Assembly (NCBI RefSeq): GCF_000376445.1
Contig: NZ_AQXI01000001.1
Coordinates: 466,962-530,961 of the forward strand
Source: Haladaptatus paucihalophilus DX253
Lineage (GTDB): Archaea > Halobacteriota > Halobacteria > Halobacteriales > Haladaptataceae
Direction: 5' to 3'
DNA length: 64,000 nt
Shown here: positions 41,388-49,646 of the stretch, in pieces
Layout of the letters: each line of letters opens with the position of its first letter
Numbering within the stretch: the stretch's first letter is position 1
The notes under the pieces: generated by a model
The model's input: only the letters and a program-made list of their open reading frames with translations
The model's database searches: none
What the model was told of the DNA's origin: nothing
Translations under genes and position numbers: made by a program

Positions 41388-42443
41388 TCAGAACAGCGCC
41401 TGCACGACGGCCAGCATCGCCGTGGCGACGACGAGCAGGGCGAGGAGGACGACGAGTATCGGCTTGTATCCCGTCGAGCGGAGTTCGTCGAGTCGCGTTT
41501 CGAGTCCCAACCCGGCGAACGCGAGGAGGAACGCCCAATCGGAGGCGTTCGAGAGGGAGGTGATCTGCGCCTCAGAGAGGAATCCGAGATTGGCGACGAG
41601 GAGGACGACCAGAAACCCGAACACGAACTTCGGAAACGTGTTCCAGAGGAACCGCCACCCGCCGGGCACGCCGTCGGCGGATTCGTAGTCCGAATCGCCG
41701 TCGGTGTGGTGGCTGTCGCCGTCGCGGTGGGCGTCGCCGTCGGTACGGCGAGCATAGTACACCGCGTACGCGATGGCGGCGAGGCCTATCATCGAGTTCC
41801 GAGTGAGCTTCACGAGGAGCGCCCACTGTCCGGCGGTCTCCGAGAACGCGAACCCGGCGGCCGTCACGGGACCGGTGCTGAACATGGTCAGCCCGGCCCA
41901 GATTCCGAAGACGGTGCTCGAAAGCCCGAGCGCGTGGCCGACGACCGGGTAGACGAAGAGAGTCGTCGAGTCGAACAGGAGAACCGTCGCCGCCGCGTAC
42001 GCGATTCGCGTCTCGTCCACGTCGATGCTCTCGGCGATGGCGACGACGGCAGACACGCCGCAGATGCCCGACCCGGCGGCCAGCAAGGAACCCGTCTCCT
42101 CGTGAATCGAGAAGACCGTCCGGGCGAGCAGTTCGACCACCAGAATCGTGGTCGTGACGGTGGCGACGACGAGGAACAGTATCGTCGGCCCTGCAGCGAT
42201 GACCCGGTCGAGCGCGACGCTCGCGCCCATGACGACGATTCCGGCTTCGAGCCAGACTTTGTGGGTTCGGACGCCGGGGCGCGCCCAGTCGGGGATTCCG
42301 TAGAGATTACCGACGAGCAGGCCGAGGAGTATCGTCACGATGAGGTAGTTGAGACCGGGAACGGCCGACGCGACGAGACGGGCGAGGAGGCCGACCGCGA
42401 GGAGGACCGCCAATCCCGGAACGGTTCGTCGAATCGTCACCAT
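41388..42443 (-). CDS. yeiH: YeiH/UPF0324-family putative sulfate exporter
   Basis: A 351-residue integral membrane protein with about ten helices, of the YeiH/UPF0324 family of putative sulfate/anion exporters. Conserved stretches include GLLVGNLYGIPDWARPGVRT, LLAAGSGICGVSAVVAIAES and FAGLGLETRLDELR. A cytoplasmic loop near residue 240 is unusually rich in His and Asp (DGDAHRDGDSHHTDGD). ATG 42443 begins the first hydrophobic helix; the frame is open further upstream but unsupported. A tiny membrane protein overlaps its start. Confidence 0.82.
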   Translation of the reverse strand: MVTIRRTVPGLAVLLAVGLLARLVASAVPGLNYLIVTILLGLLVGNLYGIPDWARPGVRTHKVWLEAGIVVMGASVALDRVIAAGPTILFLVVATVTTTILVVELLARTVFSIHEETGSLLAAGSGICGVSAVVAIAESIDVDETRIAYAAATVLLFDSTTLFVYPVVGHALGLSSTVFGIWAGLTMFSTGPVTAAGFAFSETAGQWALLVKLTRNSMIGLAAIAYAVYYARRTDGDAHRDGDSHHTDGDSDYESADGVPGGWRFLWNTFPKFVFGFLVVLLVANLGFLSEAQITSLSNASDWAFLLAFAGLGLETRLDELRSTGYKPILVVLLALLVVATAMLAVVQALF

Positions 42444-42568
42444 GGAATCGAAACGCCGAGAGAGACGGCGACCAGTAGTAGAAGTCCGAGACAAACCGCC
42501 TGCCAGTCGTTTTCGAGACTCGTCCACCAACGCCACAGGTGTTCGGAGGGGGAAACGGAATCGCTCAC
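42437..42568 (-). CDS. Small single-pass membrane protein overlapping yeiH
   Basis: A 43-residue protein (GTG start 42568) with two Trp-rich turns (LWRWWTSLENDWQ) and one hydrophobic helix, AVCLGLLLLVAVSLGVSIPW. Its stop overlaps the yeiH start, so the two are translationally coupled. An AT-rich stretch about 30 bases upstream could be the promoter. An ATG at 42622 would run through an operator palindrome and is less likely. Function unknown; a small accessory subunit of the transporter is possible. Confidence 0.55.
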   Translation of the reverse strand: MSDSVSPSEHLWRWWTSLENDWQAVCLGLLLLVAVSLGVSIPW

Positions 42569-42608
42569 TGTGGTCGATACTCCGAACGGGAGTGAAATAC
42601 GAATTCGG

Positions 42609-42639
42609 TTGTCGCACGACAAGGTTGTCGTACGACAAC
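42609..42639. promoter_or_regulatory. Tandem palindromic operator TTGTCG-NN-CGACAA (two copies)
   Basis: Two dyads side by side in the divergent spacer: TTGTCGCACGACAA at 42609-42622 and GTTGTCGTACGACAAC at 42624-42639. The repeated half-sites are 16 bases apart, about one and a half helical turns. They lie immediately upstream of the likely promoter of the small membrane protein and yeiH, and opposite the acetyltransferase gene, so they probably bind a dimeric regulator. Confidence 0.65.
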
Positions 42640-42769
42640 TCCTTACCCGAATCTCGATTCACCGCGAGTGATTCGAAGGTGAGGAATCAACTCCTTCTCC
42701 GATGGAATTCGTCCACTTCGAACGTTCGTCGCGGAAAACATATTACCTCGCTTCGAAAACACTGGTTCA

Positions 42770-43330
42770 ATGCCCGGCGCACGCATCGACGGCGACGAGC
42801 GAATCACGCTCAGGACGGTCGAAGAAGAGGACGTTCCGTTCGTCCAGCGCGAGGCAACGAACCCCGAAATCCGCTATCCGATGGGGAAACCGCTCAGGAC
42901 CCGCGCGGAAGTCGAAGCGCATCTGGAAGAGGAGCACGCCGACCGGTTTCTCGTCTGCCTCGACGGTGACGACGCGGGTCCGGGGACCCCCGAGGAAGGA
43001 GCGGTCCGACGAATCGGGTGCGTGGGCGTGGAGGACGCCGACTGGAAACGCCCGGAACTCGTCTACTGGCTCGTCCCCGAGGCGCACGGCAACGGCTACG
43101 GCAAAGCGGCCGTCTCGTTGGTCATCGACTACGTGTTTCGGACCTACGCCACCCCCGCCATCGGTGCGGGTGCGTTCCCTTTCAACGACGCCTCCCGCGG
43201 TTTGTTGGAATCGCTCGGATTCACCGAGGAGGGCCGCCAGCGCAAGTACATATTCGTCGACGGCGAGCACCGCGACATCGTTCAGTACGGCCTCCTCCGC
43301 GAGGAGTGGCGGGAACGAAAACGGGCGTGA
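42770..43330 (+). CDS. GNAT-family N-acetyltransferase (RimJ/RimL type)
   Basis: A 186-residue acetyltransferase: ITLRTVEEEDVPFVQREATN opens the GNAT fold, the acetyl-CoA loop appears around YWLVPEAHGNGYGKAA (Gly-x-Gly-x-Gly/Ala), and NDASRGLLESLGFTEEGRQR closes it. This layout is typical of RimJ/RimL-type enzymes that acetylate ribosomal protein N-termini or small amines. An ATATTA box lies about 27 bases before ATG 42770. Divergent from the yeiH operon across the tandem operator. Confidence 0.82.
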   Translation: MPGARIDGDERITLRTVEEEDVPFVQREATNPEIRYPMGKPLRTRAEVEAHLEEEHADRFLVCLDGDDAGPGTPEEGAVRRIGCVGVEDADWKRPELVYWLVPEAHGNGYGKAAVSLVIDYVFRTYATPAIGAGAFPFNDASRGLLESLGFTEEGRQRKYIFVDGEHRDIVQYGLLREEWRERKRA

Positions 43331-43337
43331 CCGGTCG

Positions 43338-45041
43338 TCAGTCGTGGTGCGCGGAGACGCGAGTCGGGACGTCTTCGACCGGCTCGAACGCCGTTCGCCG
43401 CTCGCCCGTTCGAAACCGCTCCTCGTGCAGAATCCCGGTCCCCTCCTCCGCATCGTCCGGTAACGGCCAGCGCTGACTTCCGTGACCGATTCCGTCGTAC
43501 GACATCCCCGCGTACAGCGGATTGACGCGCGTGAGTTCGTCGAACACTTCTTCTCTGTCGTCGTACTCGAACCGAGCGTCGGTCAGTCGTCTCCCGATTT
43601 CGAGGAGGATGTCGAGGTCGCGTCGAACGCCATCCGGCGGCGGGGTCATCGGGCGCATCCGCTGTACCTGCCGGTCGAGGTTCGTCACCGTTCCGCCCTT
43701 CTCGGCCCAGAGGCTCGCCGGAAGCACCACGTCCGCGTGTTCGACCGTCTCGGTCGGGAACGCCTCCTGCACGAGCAGGAAGTCGAGCGATTCGAGCGAC
43801 CGGGCGACCGACTGCGTGGCCCGTTTGCTCACGGCGGGGTTCTCGCCGACGACGTACGCGCCGCGAATCGCGTCGCCGAACGCGCGAACCGCGTCGAGTT
43901 CCGAGCGGCCGGGACGCGAGGGTGGGGCCGCGCCCCACTCCTCGGCCACCGCCGACCGCGCGTCGGCGTCGGCCACGGGACGAAAGCCCGGAAGCGTCGA
44001 GGGACGACAGCCGACGTCGTTCGCCCCCTGTTCGTTGGTGAGACCGCGCAGGAGGTTCATCCCCGTCCCGCGCCTGCCGATGTTACCCGTCACGAGGAGG
44101 AGGTCGATGAGCGCATCCGCCGTCGCGGTTCCCTCGTGGTCGTCTTCCTCCGCTCCCGTTCCGACGATGACGGCGGCGCGGTCGGCGCGGCCGAACCGCT
44201 CTGCGATGTGGCGAATCCGCTCTGCATCGACGCCGGTTCGCTCGGCGCACTCGTCGAGGGAGAGGGACGCCAGCGATTCGGCGAACGACTCGAAGTTCGT
44301 CGTCCGCTCGGCGATGAACGCCTCGTCTTGCAATTCCCGGTCGAGGAGTTCGGCGGTGACGGCGTTCACGAACAGCGCGTCGGTGCCGGGGGTCGGCGCG
44401 ACGTGCGCGTCGGCGAGTCGCGTCGTCTCGTTGGCGTCCGGTTCGACGTGAATCAACGTCGCGCCGTCGTTGATTGCCGGGCGAAGATACGAGTTGAAGG
44501 CGATGGGTTGCTGGGCGGCCGGGTTCGCGCCGACGACGAGGAACAGGTCCGCCTCGGTCAAATCCGAGAGCGTGTTGGTCATGCCCGGCGACCCCAACCG
44601 CTCGACCATCGCCGCGACCACCGACCCGTGGCAGATTCGCGCCCTGTTATCGACGTTGTTCGTCCCGAGGACGCGAGCGAGTTTCTGGAGGAGGTAGTTC
44701 TCCTCGTTGGTACAGCGCGGCGCGCCGAAGAACGCGAGCGCGTCCGGTCCGCGGTCGTCGAGAACGGTTTCGAACTCGGCTTCGATTCGGTCGAACGCCT
44801 TCTCCCACGTCACGGATACGAGGTTCCCTTCCTCTCGAATCAGCGGGTCGGTGAGTCGGTCGGCGGCGTTCAGTCCGTCGAAGGCGTCGATTCCGTTTCG
44901 ACAGAGCCGCCCCTCCTCGTTGACGGGTGCGCCGTCACACCCCACAGCACCGTCCCGCCGGTCGCTGTATCGGACGCGACAGCCGACCGAACAGCACGGG
45001 CAGACGCTTTCGACCGTCTCGTCGGGGTCCGTTCCGTTCAT
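43338..45041 (-). CDS. MopB-family molybdopterin oxidoreductase lacking the C-terminal dinucleotide domain
   Basis: A 567-residue protein of the formate dehydrogenase/nitrate reductase family. The [4Fe-4S] site is SVCPCCSVGCRVRY (Cys14, 17, 21) with Cys47, and the metal ligand position is Cys137 in NRARICHG, so the start of the catalytic core is intact. It ends at FEPVEDV, exactly where the paralogue at 45.4 kb enters its C-terminal molybdopterin-dinucleotide-binding domain of about 140 residues. That whole domain is absent and does not continue in another frame. ATG 45041 overlaps the stop of the zinc-ribbon gene. Activity, if any, would be unusual. Confidence 0.78.
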   Translation of the reverse strand: MNGTDPDETVESVCPCCSVGCRVRYSDRRDGAVGCDGAPVNEEGRLCRNGIDAFDGLNAADRLTDPLIREEGNLVSVTWEKAFDRIEAEFETVLDDRGPDALAFFGAPRCTNEENYLLQKLARVLGTNNVDNRARICHGSVVAAMVERLGSPGMTNTLSDLTEADLFLVVGANPAAQQPIAFNSYLRPAINDGATLIHVEPDANETTRLADAHVAPTPGTDALFVNAVTAELLDRELQDEAFIAERTTNFESFAESLASLSLDECAERTGVDAERIRHIAERFGRADRAAVIVGTGAEEDDHEGTATADALIDLLLVTGNIGRRGTGMNLLRGLTNEQGANDVGCRPSTLPGFRPVADADARSAVAEEWGAAPPSRPGRSELDAVRAFGDAIRGAYVVGENPAVSKRATQSVARSLESLDFLLVQEAFPTETVEHADVVLPASLWAEKGGTVTNLDRQVQRMRPMTPPPDGVRRDLDILLEIGRRLTDARFEYDDREEVFDELTRVNPLYAGMSYDGIGHGSQRWPLPDDAEEGTGILHEERFRTGERRTAFEPVEDVPTRVSAHHD

Positions 45042-45307
45042 CCCTTCGGGACGTCGCCTTCGAGGACGTTGTACGCGGCACCCACCCCGGCGAGCGCCAC
45101 GATGACGAGCAGGGTGACCAGCGCGTTCGGAACGACTGTTTTTGTCCGGAAGAGGTGACTGCCACACTCCGGACACCTGAGCGCAGTCGTCTCGAACCGC
45201 GCTCCGCAGACGGTACACTCGTGAACGTCGCGTTCGCGGTCGTTTTCGACCCCGACGAGGCCGTTGTCGATGCCGAGCAGCCGTTTGACGGTGTACGTGC
45301 GTTTCAT
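45038..45307 (-). CDS. Zinc-ribbon membrane microprotein in formate dehydrogenase operon
   Basis: An 89-residue protein with a CxxC...CxxC zinc ribbon (CTVC at 31-34, CPEC at 45-48) and a single hydrophobic helix at about 61-78 (NALVTLLVIVALAGVGAAY). The N-terminus is basic. Its start overlaps the stop of the 36-residue zinc-finger gene, and its stop overlaps the start of the truncated molybdopterin gene, so all three are coupled. It may anchor or regulate an adjacent oxidoreductase; the role is unknown. Confidence 0.7.
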   Translation of the reverse strand: MKRTYTVKRLLGIDNGLVGVENDRERDVHECTVCGARFETTALRCPECGSHLFRTKTVVPNALVTLLVIVALAGVGAAYNVLEGDVPKG

Positions 45308-45414
45308 GCCGTGGAATGGTGTTCCTGGATGTGTTCGCGGAGGTCGTCCTCGCTGTCGAACGATTCGTGACAAAACTGGCACTCGTGGTCGCTCGCGGTT
45401 GGATTGTCTGGCAT
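45304..45414 (-). CDS. 36-residue C2H2 zinc-finger microprotein
   Basis: A protein shorter than 40 residues: MPDNPTASDHECQFCHESFD, SEDDLREHIQEHHSTA. It contains a classical C-x2-C-x12-H-x4-H zinc finger. The coding frame is closed by TGA overlapping the next ATG (ATGA). It lies 23 bases after the FdhA stop. Haloarchaea are known to encode many short zinc-finger proteins, but they are seldom found inside a formate dehydrogenase operon. Confidence 0.65.
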   Translation of the reverse strand: MPDNPTASDHECQFCHESFDSEDDLREHIQEHHSTA

Positions 45415-45437
45415 GGTGTTGGATGTCGTCGTTTCGG

Positions 45438-47786
45438 TCAGTCGTCCCCTTCCGCCCCGGCTTTCTGTGCCTCCGTTCGTTCACCCTCGCCCGTCGGGGC
45501 TACTCGAACGTCGGTGACTTTGTACTCCGGCACGTGGGCTTGCGGGTCGAGGTGCTCCTCGTCGGTGAGTTCGTTCGCGACGTCGCCCCTGCCGAAGTAG
45601 TGCATCGGAACGAAAACGACGTCGCCGCCGGTTCGTTCCGTGACCTGTGCGAGGGCGGTTATCGACCCCTTCCGGGAGGTGATTTCGACCACCTGTCCGT
45701 CCGAGACGCCGAGGTCGGCCGCGGTGTCGGGGTTGATTTCGACGAACAACTCGTCGGTGTACGACCGGATTCCGGGTTCCCGGTTGGTCATCGTCCCGGT
45801 GTGATACTGGTAGAGGACGCGGCCGGTCGTCATCGCCAGCGGGAACGCCTCGTCCTCCATGTCCGCCTCGACGGGGCCGGAAACGTCGGTCGGGAACATG
45901 TGGGCCTTCCCGTCGTCGGTGTTGAACTCCTCCGTGTAGAGGTGTGGCGTCCCCGGATGGTCCTCGTCCCAGCACGGCCACGGGATGCTCCCCTCGGTTT
46001 CGAGGCGCTCGTGGGTGATGCCGCCGTAAATCGGCGTCAGGTCGTTGATTTCGTCCATTATTTCGCTCGGGTTGCGAAAGCCCCACTCGTAGCCGAACCG
46101 CTCGGCGAGTTCCTGCGTGATAACCCAGTCGGGTTTCGCGTTTCCGGGCGGGTCGATGGCCCGCTTGACGAGTTGGACGTGGCGCGTCGAACTCGTGTAC
46201 GTCCCGTTCGTCTCGACGGGGGCGTTCGCGGGCAACACGACGTCCGCGTGTTTCGCGGAGTCCGTGAGGAAGATGTCCTGTACCGCGAGGAACTCCAAGT
46301 CGTCGAGGATTTCCCCGGCGTGGCTGACGTTCGGTTCCGAGTACACCACGTTCTCGCCTTGGATGAACATCCCCCGAATCTCGCCGCGATCGGCGGCGAG
46401 GAACTGTTCGGTGATGGTGTATCCTTCGTCGTCCGGGAGGTGGTCCACGCCGTAGGCTTCCTCGAACTTCTCGCGCGCGTCGTCGTTCGTCACCTTCTGG
46501 TAGCCGGGGAAGTTCCCCGGAATCGGTCCCATGTCGCCGCCGCCGCCCTGCACGTTGTTCTGCCCGCGGAACGGCGCGAGGCCGGACTTTTCGGTGCCGA
46601 CGTGCCCCGTCACGAGTGCGAGGTTCGCCATCGAGACGATGTTCTCCGTGCCGTGGCTGTGCTCGGTCAGGCCGAGCGTCCAGCAGAACGTACACGAGTC
46701 CGCCTCGGCGATGGTTTCGGCCGCGCGCTTCAGTTCCTCGGGCGGGACGCCCGCCTTCTCCTCGACGTACTCGGGCGTGAACTTCTCGACGCCCTCCTTT
46801 ACCTCCTCGAACCCGACGGTACGCTCCTCGACGAATTCCTCGTCGTGGAGGTCGTTCTCGATGACGTGTCGGATCAGCCCGTTTATCCAGACGGTATCGT
46901 AGCCCGGTTTGATTCGGGTGTACTGCGTGGCGAACTGCGCCATCTGGATTTTGCGCGGGTCGAAGACGAACATGTCCGCGTCGTCGTCCTTGACGTTCTG
47001 CTTGATTCGCGTCGCCAACACGGGGTGGGCCTCCGTCGTGTTCGACCCGGTGATGAGATAGCAATCGGTGTTTTCGAGGGCGTCGGTGCCGACCGACCCG
47101 GCACCGAATCCGACCGTCTGGGACAGTCCGGCGACGGTCGGCGAGTGACAGAGCCGGTTGCAGTTGTCGATGTTGTTCGTCCGGAGCACCTGCCGGGCGA
47201 ACTTCTGCATCAGGTAGTTCGCCTCGTTCGTCGTTTTGGATGAGGAGACGAGGCTCAGTCCGTTTCGCCCGTACTCGTCCTGAATCTCCTTCAGTCCGTC
47301 CGCCACCCGGTCGAGCGCTTCCTCCCACGACGCCTCGCGGAACTCGCCGTCCTCTTTCACGAGGGGTTGCGTCAGCCTGTCCTCGCTGTCGGCGTACTTG
47401 TATCCGAACTTGCCCTTCACGCACGTCGAGATGCCGTTTATCGGCGCTTTCTCGGGGTTCGGACGCACGCCGAGCACTTCTCCGTCCTTCGAGTAGATGT
47501 CGAACCGACAGCCGACGGCGCAGTAGCCACACGTCGTGTCGGTGACGTCCACCTCGTTCAGGCGGTAGTCGCTCAACGCGTCGGCCATGTCGAACAGCCG
47601 CCCCTCCGACATGGTGTTCGCGGCGAAACTCTCGGCGACGTGTTCGAGCGGTTCGAACGCGCCGCTTTCACCCATCTTCTTCCCCGCGGTTTGGGCCTGT
47701 TCCTTCGCTCGGGCCATGAAGCCCGCGACGCCTTCCTTTTCGGTGTCGTCCTCCGCGCCTTTCGTTCCCGGTGTTTCGTCAGTCAT
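45438..47786 (-). CDS. fdhA: Formate dehydrogenase catalytic subunit (split form)
   Basis: A 782-residue molybdopterin enzyme, closely parallel to the C-terminal two thirds of the fused protein at 14-17 kb. It has an N-terminal acidic/helical linker (MARAKEQAQTAGKKMGESGA), the [4Fe-4S] site Cys86, 89, 93, 122, and metal ligand Cys213 in NCNRLCHSPTVAG, then the full MopB core and the C-terminal dinucleotide-binding domain (MTTGRVLYQYHTGTMTNRE). It overlaps the ferredoxin-subunit gene by eight bases. Electrons probably leave through that subunit to an unidentified acceptor, since no NuoF-like gene lies in this operon. Confidence 0.9.
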   Translation of the reverse strand: MTDETPGTKGAEDDTEKEGVAGFMARAKEQAQTAGKKMGESGAFEPLEHVAESFAANTMSEGRLFDMADALSDYRLNEVDVTDTTCGYCAVGCRFDIYSKDGEVLGVRPNPEKAPINGISTCVKGKFGYKYADSEDRLTQPLVKEDGEFREASWEEALDRVADGLKEIQDEYGRNGLSLVSSSKTTNEANYLMQKFARQVLRTNNIDNCNRLCHSPTVAGLSQTVGFGAGSVGTDALENTDCYLITGSNTTEAHPVLATRIKQNVKDDDADMFVFDPRKIQMAQFATQYTRIKPGYDTVWINGLIRHVIENDLHDEEFVEERTVGFEEVKEGVEKFTPEYVEEKAGVPPEELKRAAETIAEADSCTFCWTLGLTEHSHGTENIVSMANLALVTGHVGTEKSGLAPFRGQNNVQGGGGDMGPIPGNFPGYQKVTNDDAREKFEEAYGVDHLPDDEGYTITEQFLAADRGEIRGMFIQGENVVYSEPNVSHAGEILDDLEFLAVQDIFLTDSAKHADVVLPANAPVETNGTYTSSTRHVQLVKRAIDPPGNAKPDWVITQELAERFGYEWGFRNPSEIMDEINDLTPIYGGITHERLETEGSIPWPCWDEDHPGTPHLYTEEFNTDDGKAHMFPTDVSGPVEADMEDEAFPLAMTTGRVLYQYHTGTMTNREPGIRSYTDELFVEINPDTAADLGVSDGQVVEITSRKGSITALAQVTERTGGDVVFVPMHYFGRGDVANELTDEEHLDPQAHVPEYKVTDVRVAPTGEGERTEAQKAGAEGDD

Positions 47787-48699
47787 CGTCGGATTCCGCA
47801 CCTCCTTTGCGGCCCTTTCGTTCCTCCTTCATCGGCGTCATCTGCCGAGGTTGGTGCTCGTAGTCCTCGCCGACGCTCTTGCCGATGCTGTTGTGCTGGT
47901 TGAATCCGGGCACCGGAATCGTGGCGATGTCGGTCATGTCCTGTTCGACGAGCGCTCCCGTCGGGCAGACGGTCGCACAATGGCCACAGGAGACGCACGT
48001 GGATTCCATCATCGTCTCGGCCCCGTTCTGGAAGCCGATTCGCGTCTCGCCCGCGTTTCCCTCCATGCGGAGGACGCCCTCGACCTGCACGTCGTTGCAG
48101 GCCTCGACACAGCGATTACAGAGGATGCACTTGTTCCGGTCTATCTGGATGAACGGCGAGGATTCGTCGATGGGTTCGTACTCGTCGCGGTCGTCGAACA
48201 CGCCGTAACGGGGCTCCACCACGTCGTTTTCGATGGAGACGTCTTGCAGGTCACAGCGACCGTTCTTCCCGCAGGTCGTACAGCGGAGATTGTGGTCCGA
48301 GAGCACCAAATCGAGGTTGACGTCGCGGGCGTTCGCCGCGTCCTCGGCGTCGGTCCGCACCGTCAGGCCGTCCTCCGCGGGGAAGCTACAGGACGGGACG
48401 ACGCCGTGTTCGTCCGTCTCGACGACGCACGTTCGGCACTCGCTTCGGGGTCCTATCCGTTCGTCTTCGTCGTAGGAACAGAGCGCCGGGACGTAGCCGT
48501 CCGTCTCGGCCTTTTCGACCGCATCGAGCAGCGTCGTCCCTTCCTCGACCGTCACCGTCTCGCCGTCGACGGTGATGGCGGCGCGGTCGGTCGAACCGAC
48601 GTCCGGGTCGTTCGCCGTCCCCGTCTCGATGTACTCGTTCAGCGGGAGGTCAGGTCCCCCCTCGTCGCGTGAGTTCTCCCAAATCGGGTCGGTGCTCAT
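47779..48699 (-). CDS. NuoG-like ferredoxin subunit of formate dehydrogenase (split form)
   Basis: A 306-residue iron-sulfur protein corresponding to the N-terminal domain of the fused FdhA at 14 kb. It has a [2Fe-2S] site (Cys74, 88, 91, 104), a His-Cys3 cluster (His136, Cys140, 143, 149) and two [4Fe-4S] ferredoxin sites (Cys191-201, 235-245). It would carry electrons from FdhA. The C-terminal tail is basic and differs from the linker in the fused protein. First gene of a minus-strand operon of five genes running to 43338. Confidence 0.9.
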   Translation of the reverse strand: MSTDPIWENSRDEGGPDLPLNEYIETGTANDPDVGSTDRAAITVDGETVTVEEGTTLLDAVEKAETDGYVPALCSYDEDERIGPRSECRTCVVETDEHGVVPSCSFPAEDGLTVRTDAEDAANARDVNLDLVLSDHNLRCTTCGKNGRCDLQDVSIENDVVEPRYGVFDDRDEYEPIDESSPFIQIDRNKCILCNRCVEACNDVQVEGVLRMEGNAGETRIGFQNGAETMMESTCVSCGHCATVCPTGALVEQDMTDIATIPVPGFNQHNSIGKSVGEDYEHQPRQMTPMKEERKGRKGGAESDDD

Positions 48700-49059
48700 A
48701 CGTCCCCCGAACTGTAGCCCTCTCCGGCCGTTTCCTTATGTCGAATCGTGCGACGACACATTGAATAACACACCCCATACGCGTATCACGAGATTTCACT
48801 TAGGCCTGCTGGCTTCGTAAATCGACGCGACCGCGACGGCCCGAGCGTTCGACGTCCGAATTTCTCCCTTTCCCGCCACGTTTCACCGGTCGCCACCGAG
48901 CGAGACTCGATTCAGGCCCCCCCAAACGCCCCGTAACCTACACTATCGCTCCGATAACGTAGAATCTCCCCGGACGGTGGCCGGTAGGATATGATTGGTA
49001 AACTGAAACGTCTCTGCCCTTTATCAGCAAGTCCGGCATAGACAGGATGCGAGGTAGAG
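48700..49059. other. Gene-free divergent promoter region
   Basis: 360 bases between the formate dehydrogenase operon and a Tat-secreted protein gene. Both promoters must lie here. A small TATCG-CTC-CGATA dyad at 48944-48956 is 104 bases from the plus-strand start. A TTAGGC at 48800-48805 lacks its mate. No gene was recognised. Confidence 0.45.
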
Positions 49060-49557
49060 ATGACCGAAAGTGACACACAAGAACACGTCGAATCGGAAGA
49101 CCGACGCTCGTTCATGAAGAAAGGCGCACTCGCGACAGGTGCGCTCGCACTGGGATTGGGGAGTGCCGGGACCGCCGCGGCACAGAATCAGAACGTGTTG
49201 GTCTACACTTACGACTATCACCCGAACGTCGAGTTCCGGGTCGAGAACTCGCTGGAGAAGGCCACGACGGTTCGGTTGCTCCAACGCCCCGGTGGCGGCA
49301 ACGTGCCGGAAATCAGTCAGCCGGACAACTACAACGGCTACATCATCCGCTACCTGCTCGGGCAGAACGGCGGAAGCGACGCGCAGATTACCACCTTCCT
49401 CTTCGGAGATGGGCTCTCACTGAGTCAGGGGGACACGCGACGCCTCACCGGTGGCGCATCGGTCTTCAGCAGCACGCTCAACCTGCTCAGCACCGACATC
49501 GGAGGTAGTGGCGGTGGAGGAACGACGACGACCAGCGGCGGCAACTCGTCGTCATAA
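49060..49557 (+). CDS. Tat-secreted small protein
   Basis: A 165-residue exported protein. The signal sequence holds twin arginines (EDRRSFMKKGALATGALALG) with a cleavage-like AxA before residue 40. The mature domain of about 90 residues has mixed strands (NVLVYTYDYHPNVEFRVENS and TVRLLQRPGGGNVPE), ending in a Gly/Ser/Thr-rich, low-complexity tail (GGSGGGGTTTTSGG) that may be a surface linker. No family recognised. Confidence 0.68.
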   Translation: MTESDTQEHVESEDRRSFMKKGALATGALALGLGSAGTAAAQNQNVLVYTYDYHPNVEFRVENSLEKATTVRLLQRPGGGNVPEISQPDNYNGYIIRYLLGQNGGSDAQITTFLFGDGLSLSQGDTRRLTGGASVFSSTLNLLSTDIGGSGGGGTTTTSGGNSSS

Positions 49558-49646
49558 GCTCCTCTCCCACGAATCGTCATTTTCAGTACGAGCGTTTCAG
49601 AAATCGACCGCTCGTCGAATTTTTGTAAAAATCGCCAGTCGTGACT

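Noticed and set aside
45264-47243. 659-codon plus-strand open frame opposite split fdhA
   Set aside because: Shadow of the minus-strand formate dehydrogenase gene; no motifs.
45481-47532. 683-codon second minus-strand frame inside fdhA
   Set aside because: Out-of-frame, Arg-rich translation of the same DNA; the other frame has all iron-sulfur ligands.
48800-48805. TTAGGC half-site in the divergent region of the split formate dehydrogenase operon
   Set aside because: The partner GCCTAA is missing, so it is not counted as an iron-box.
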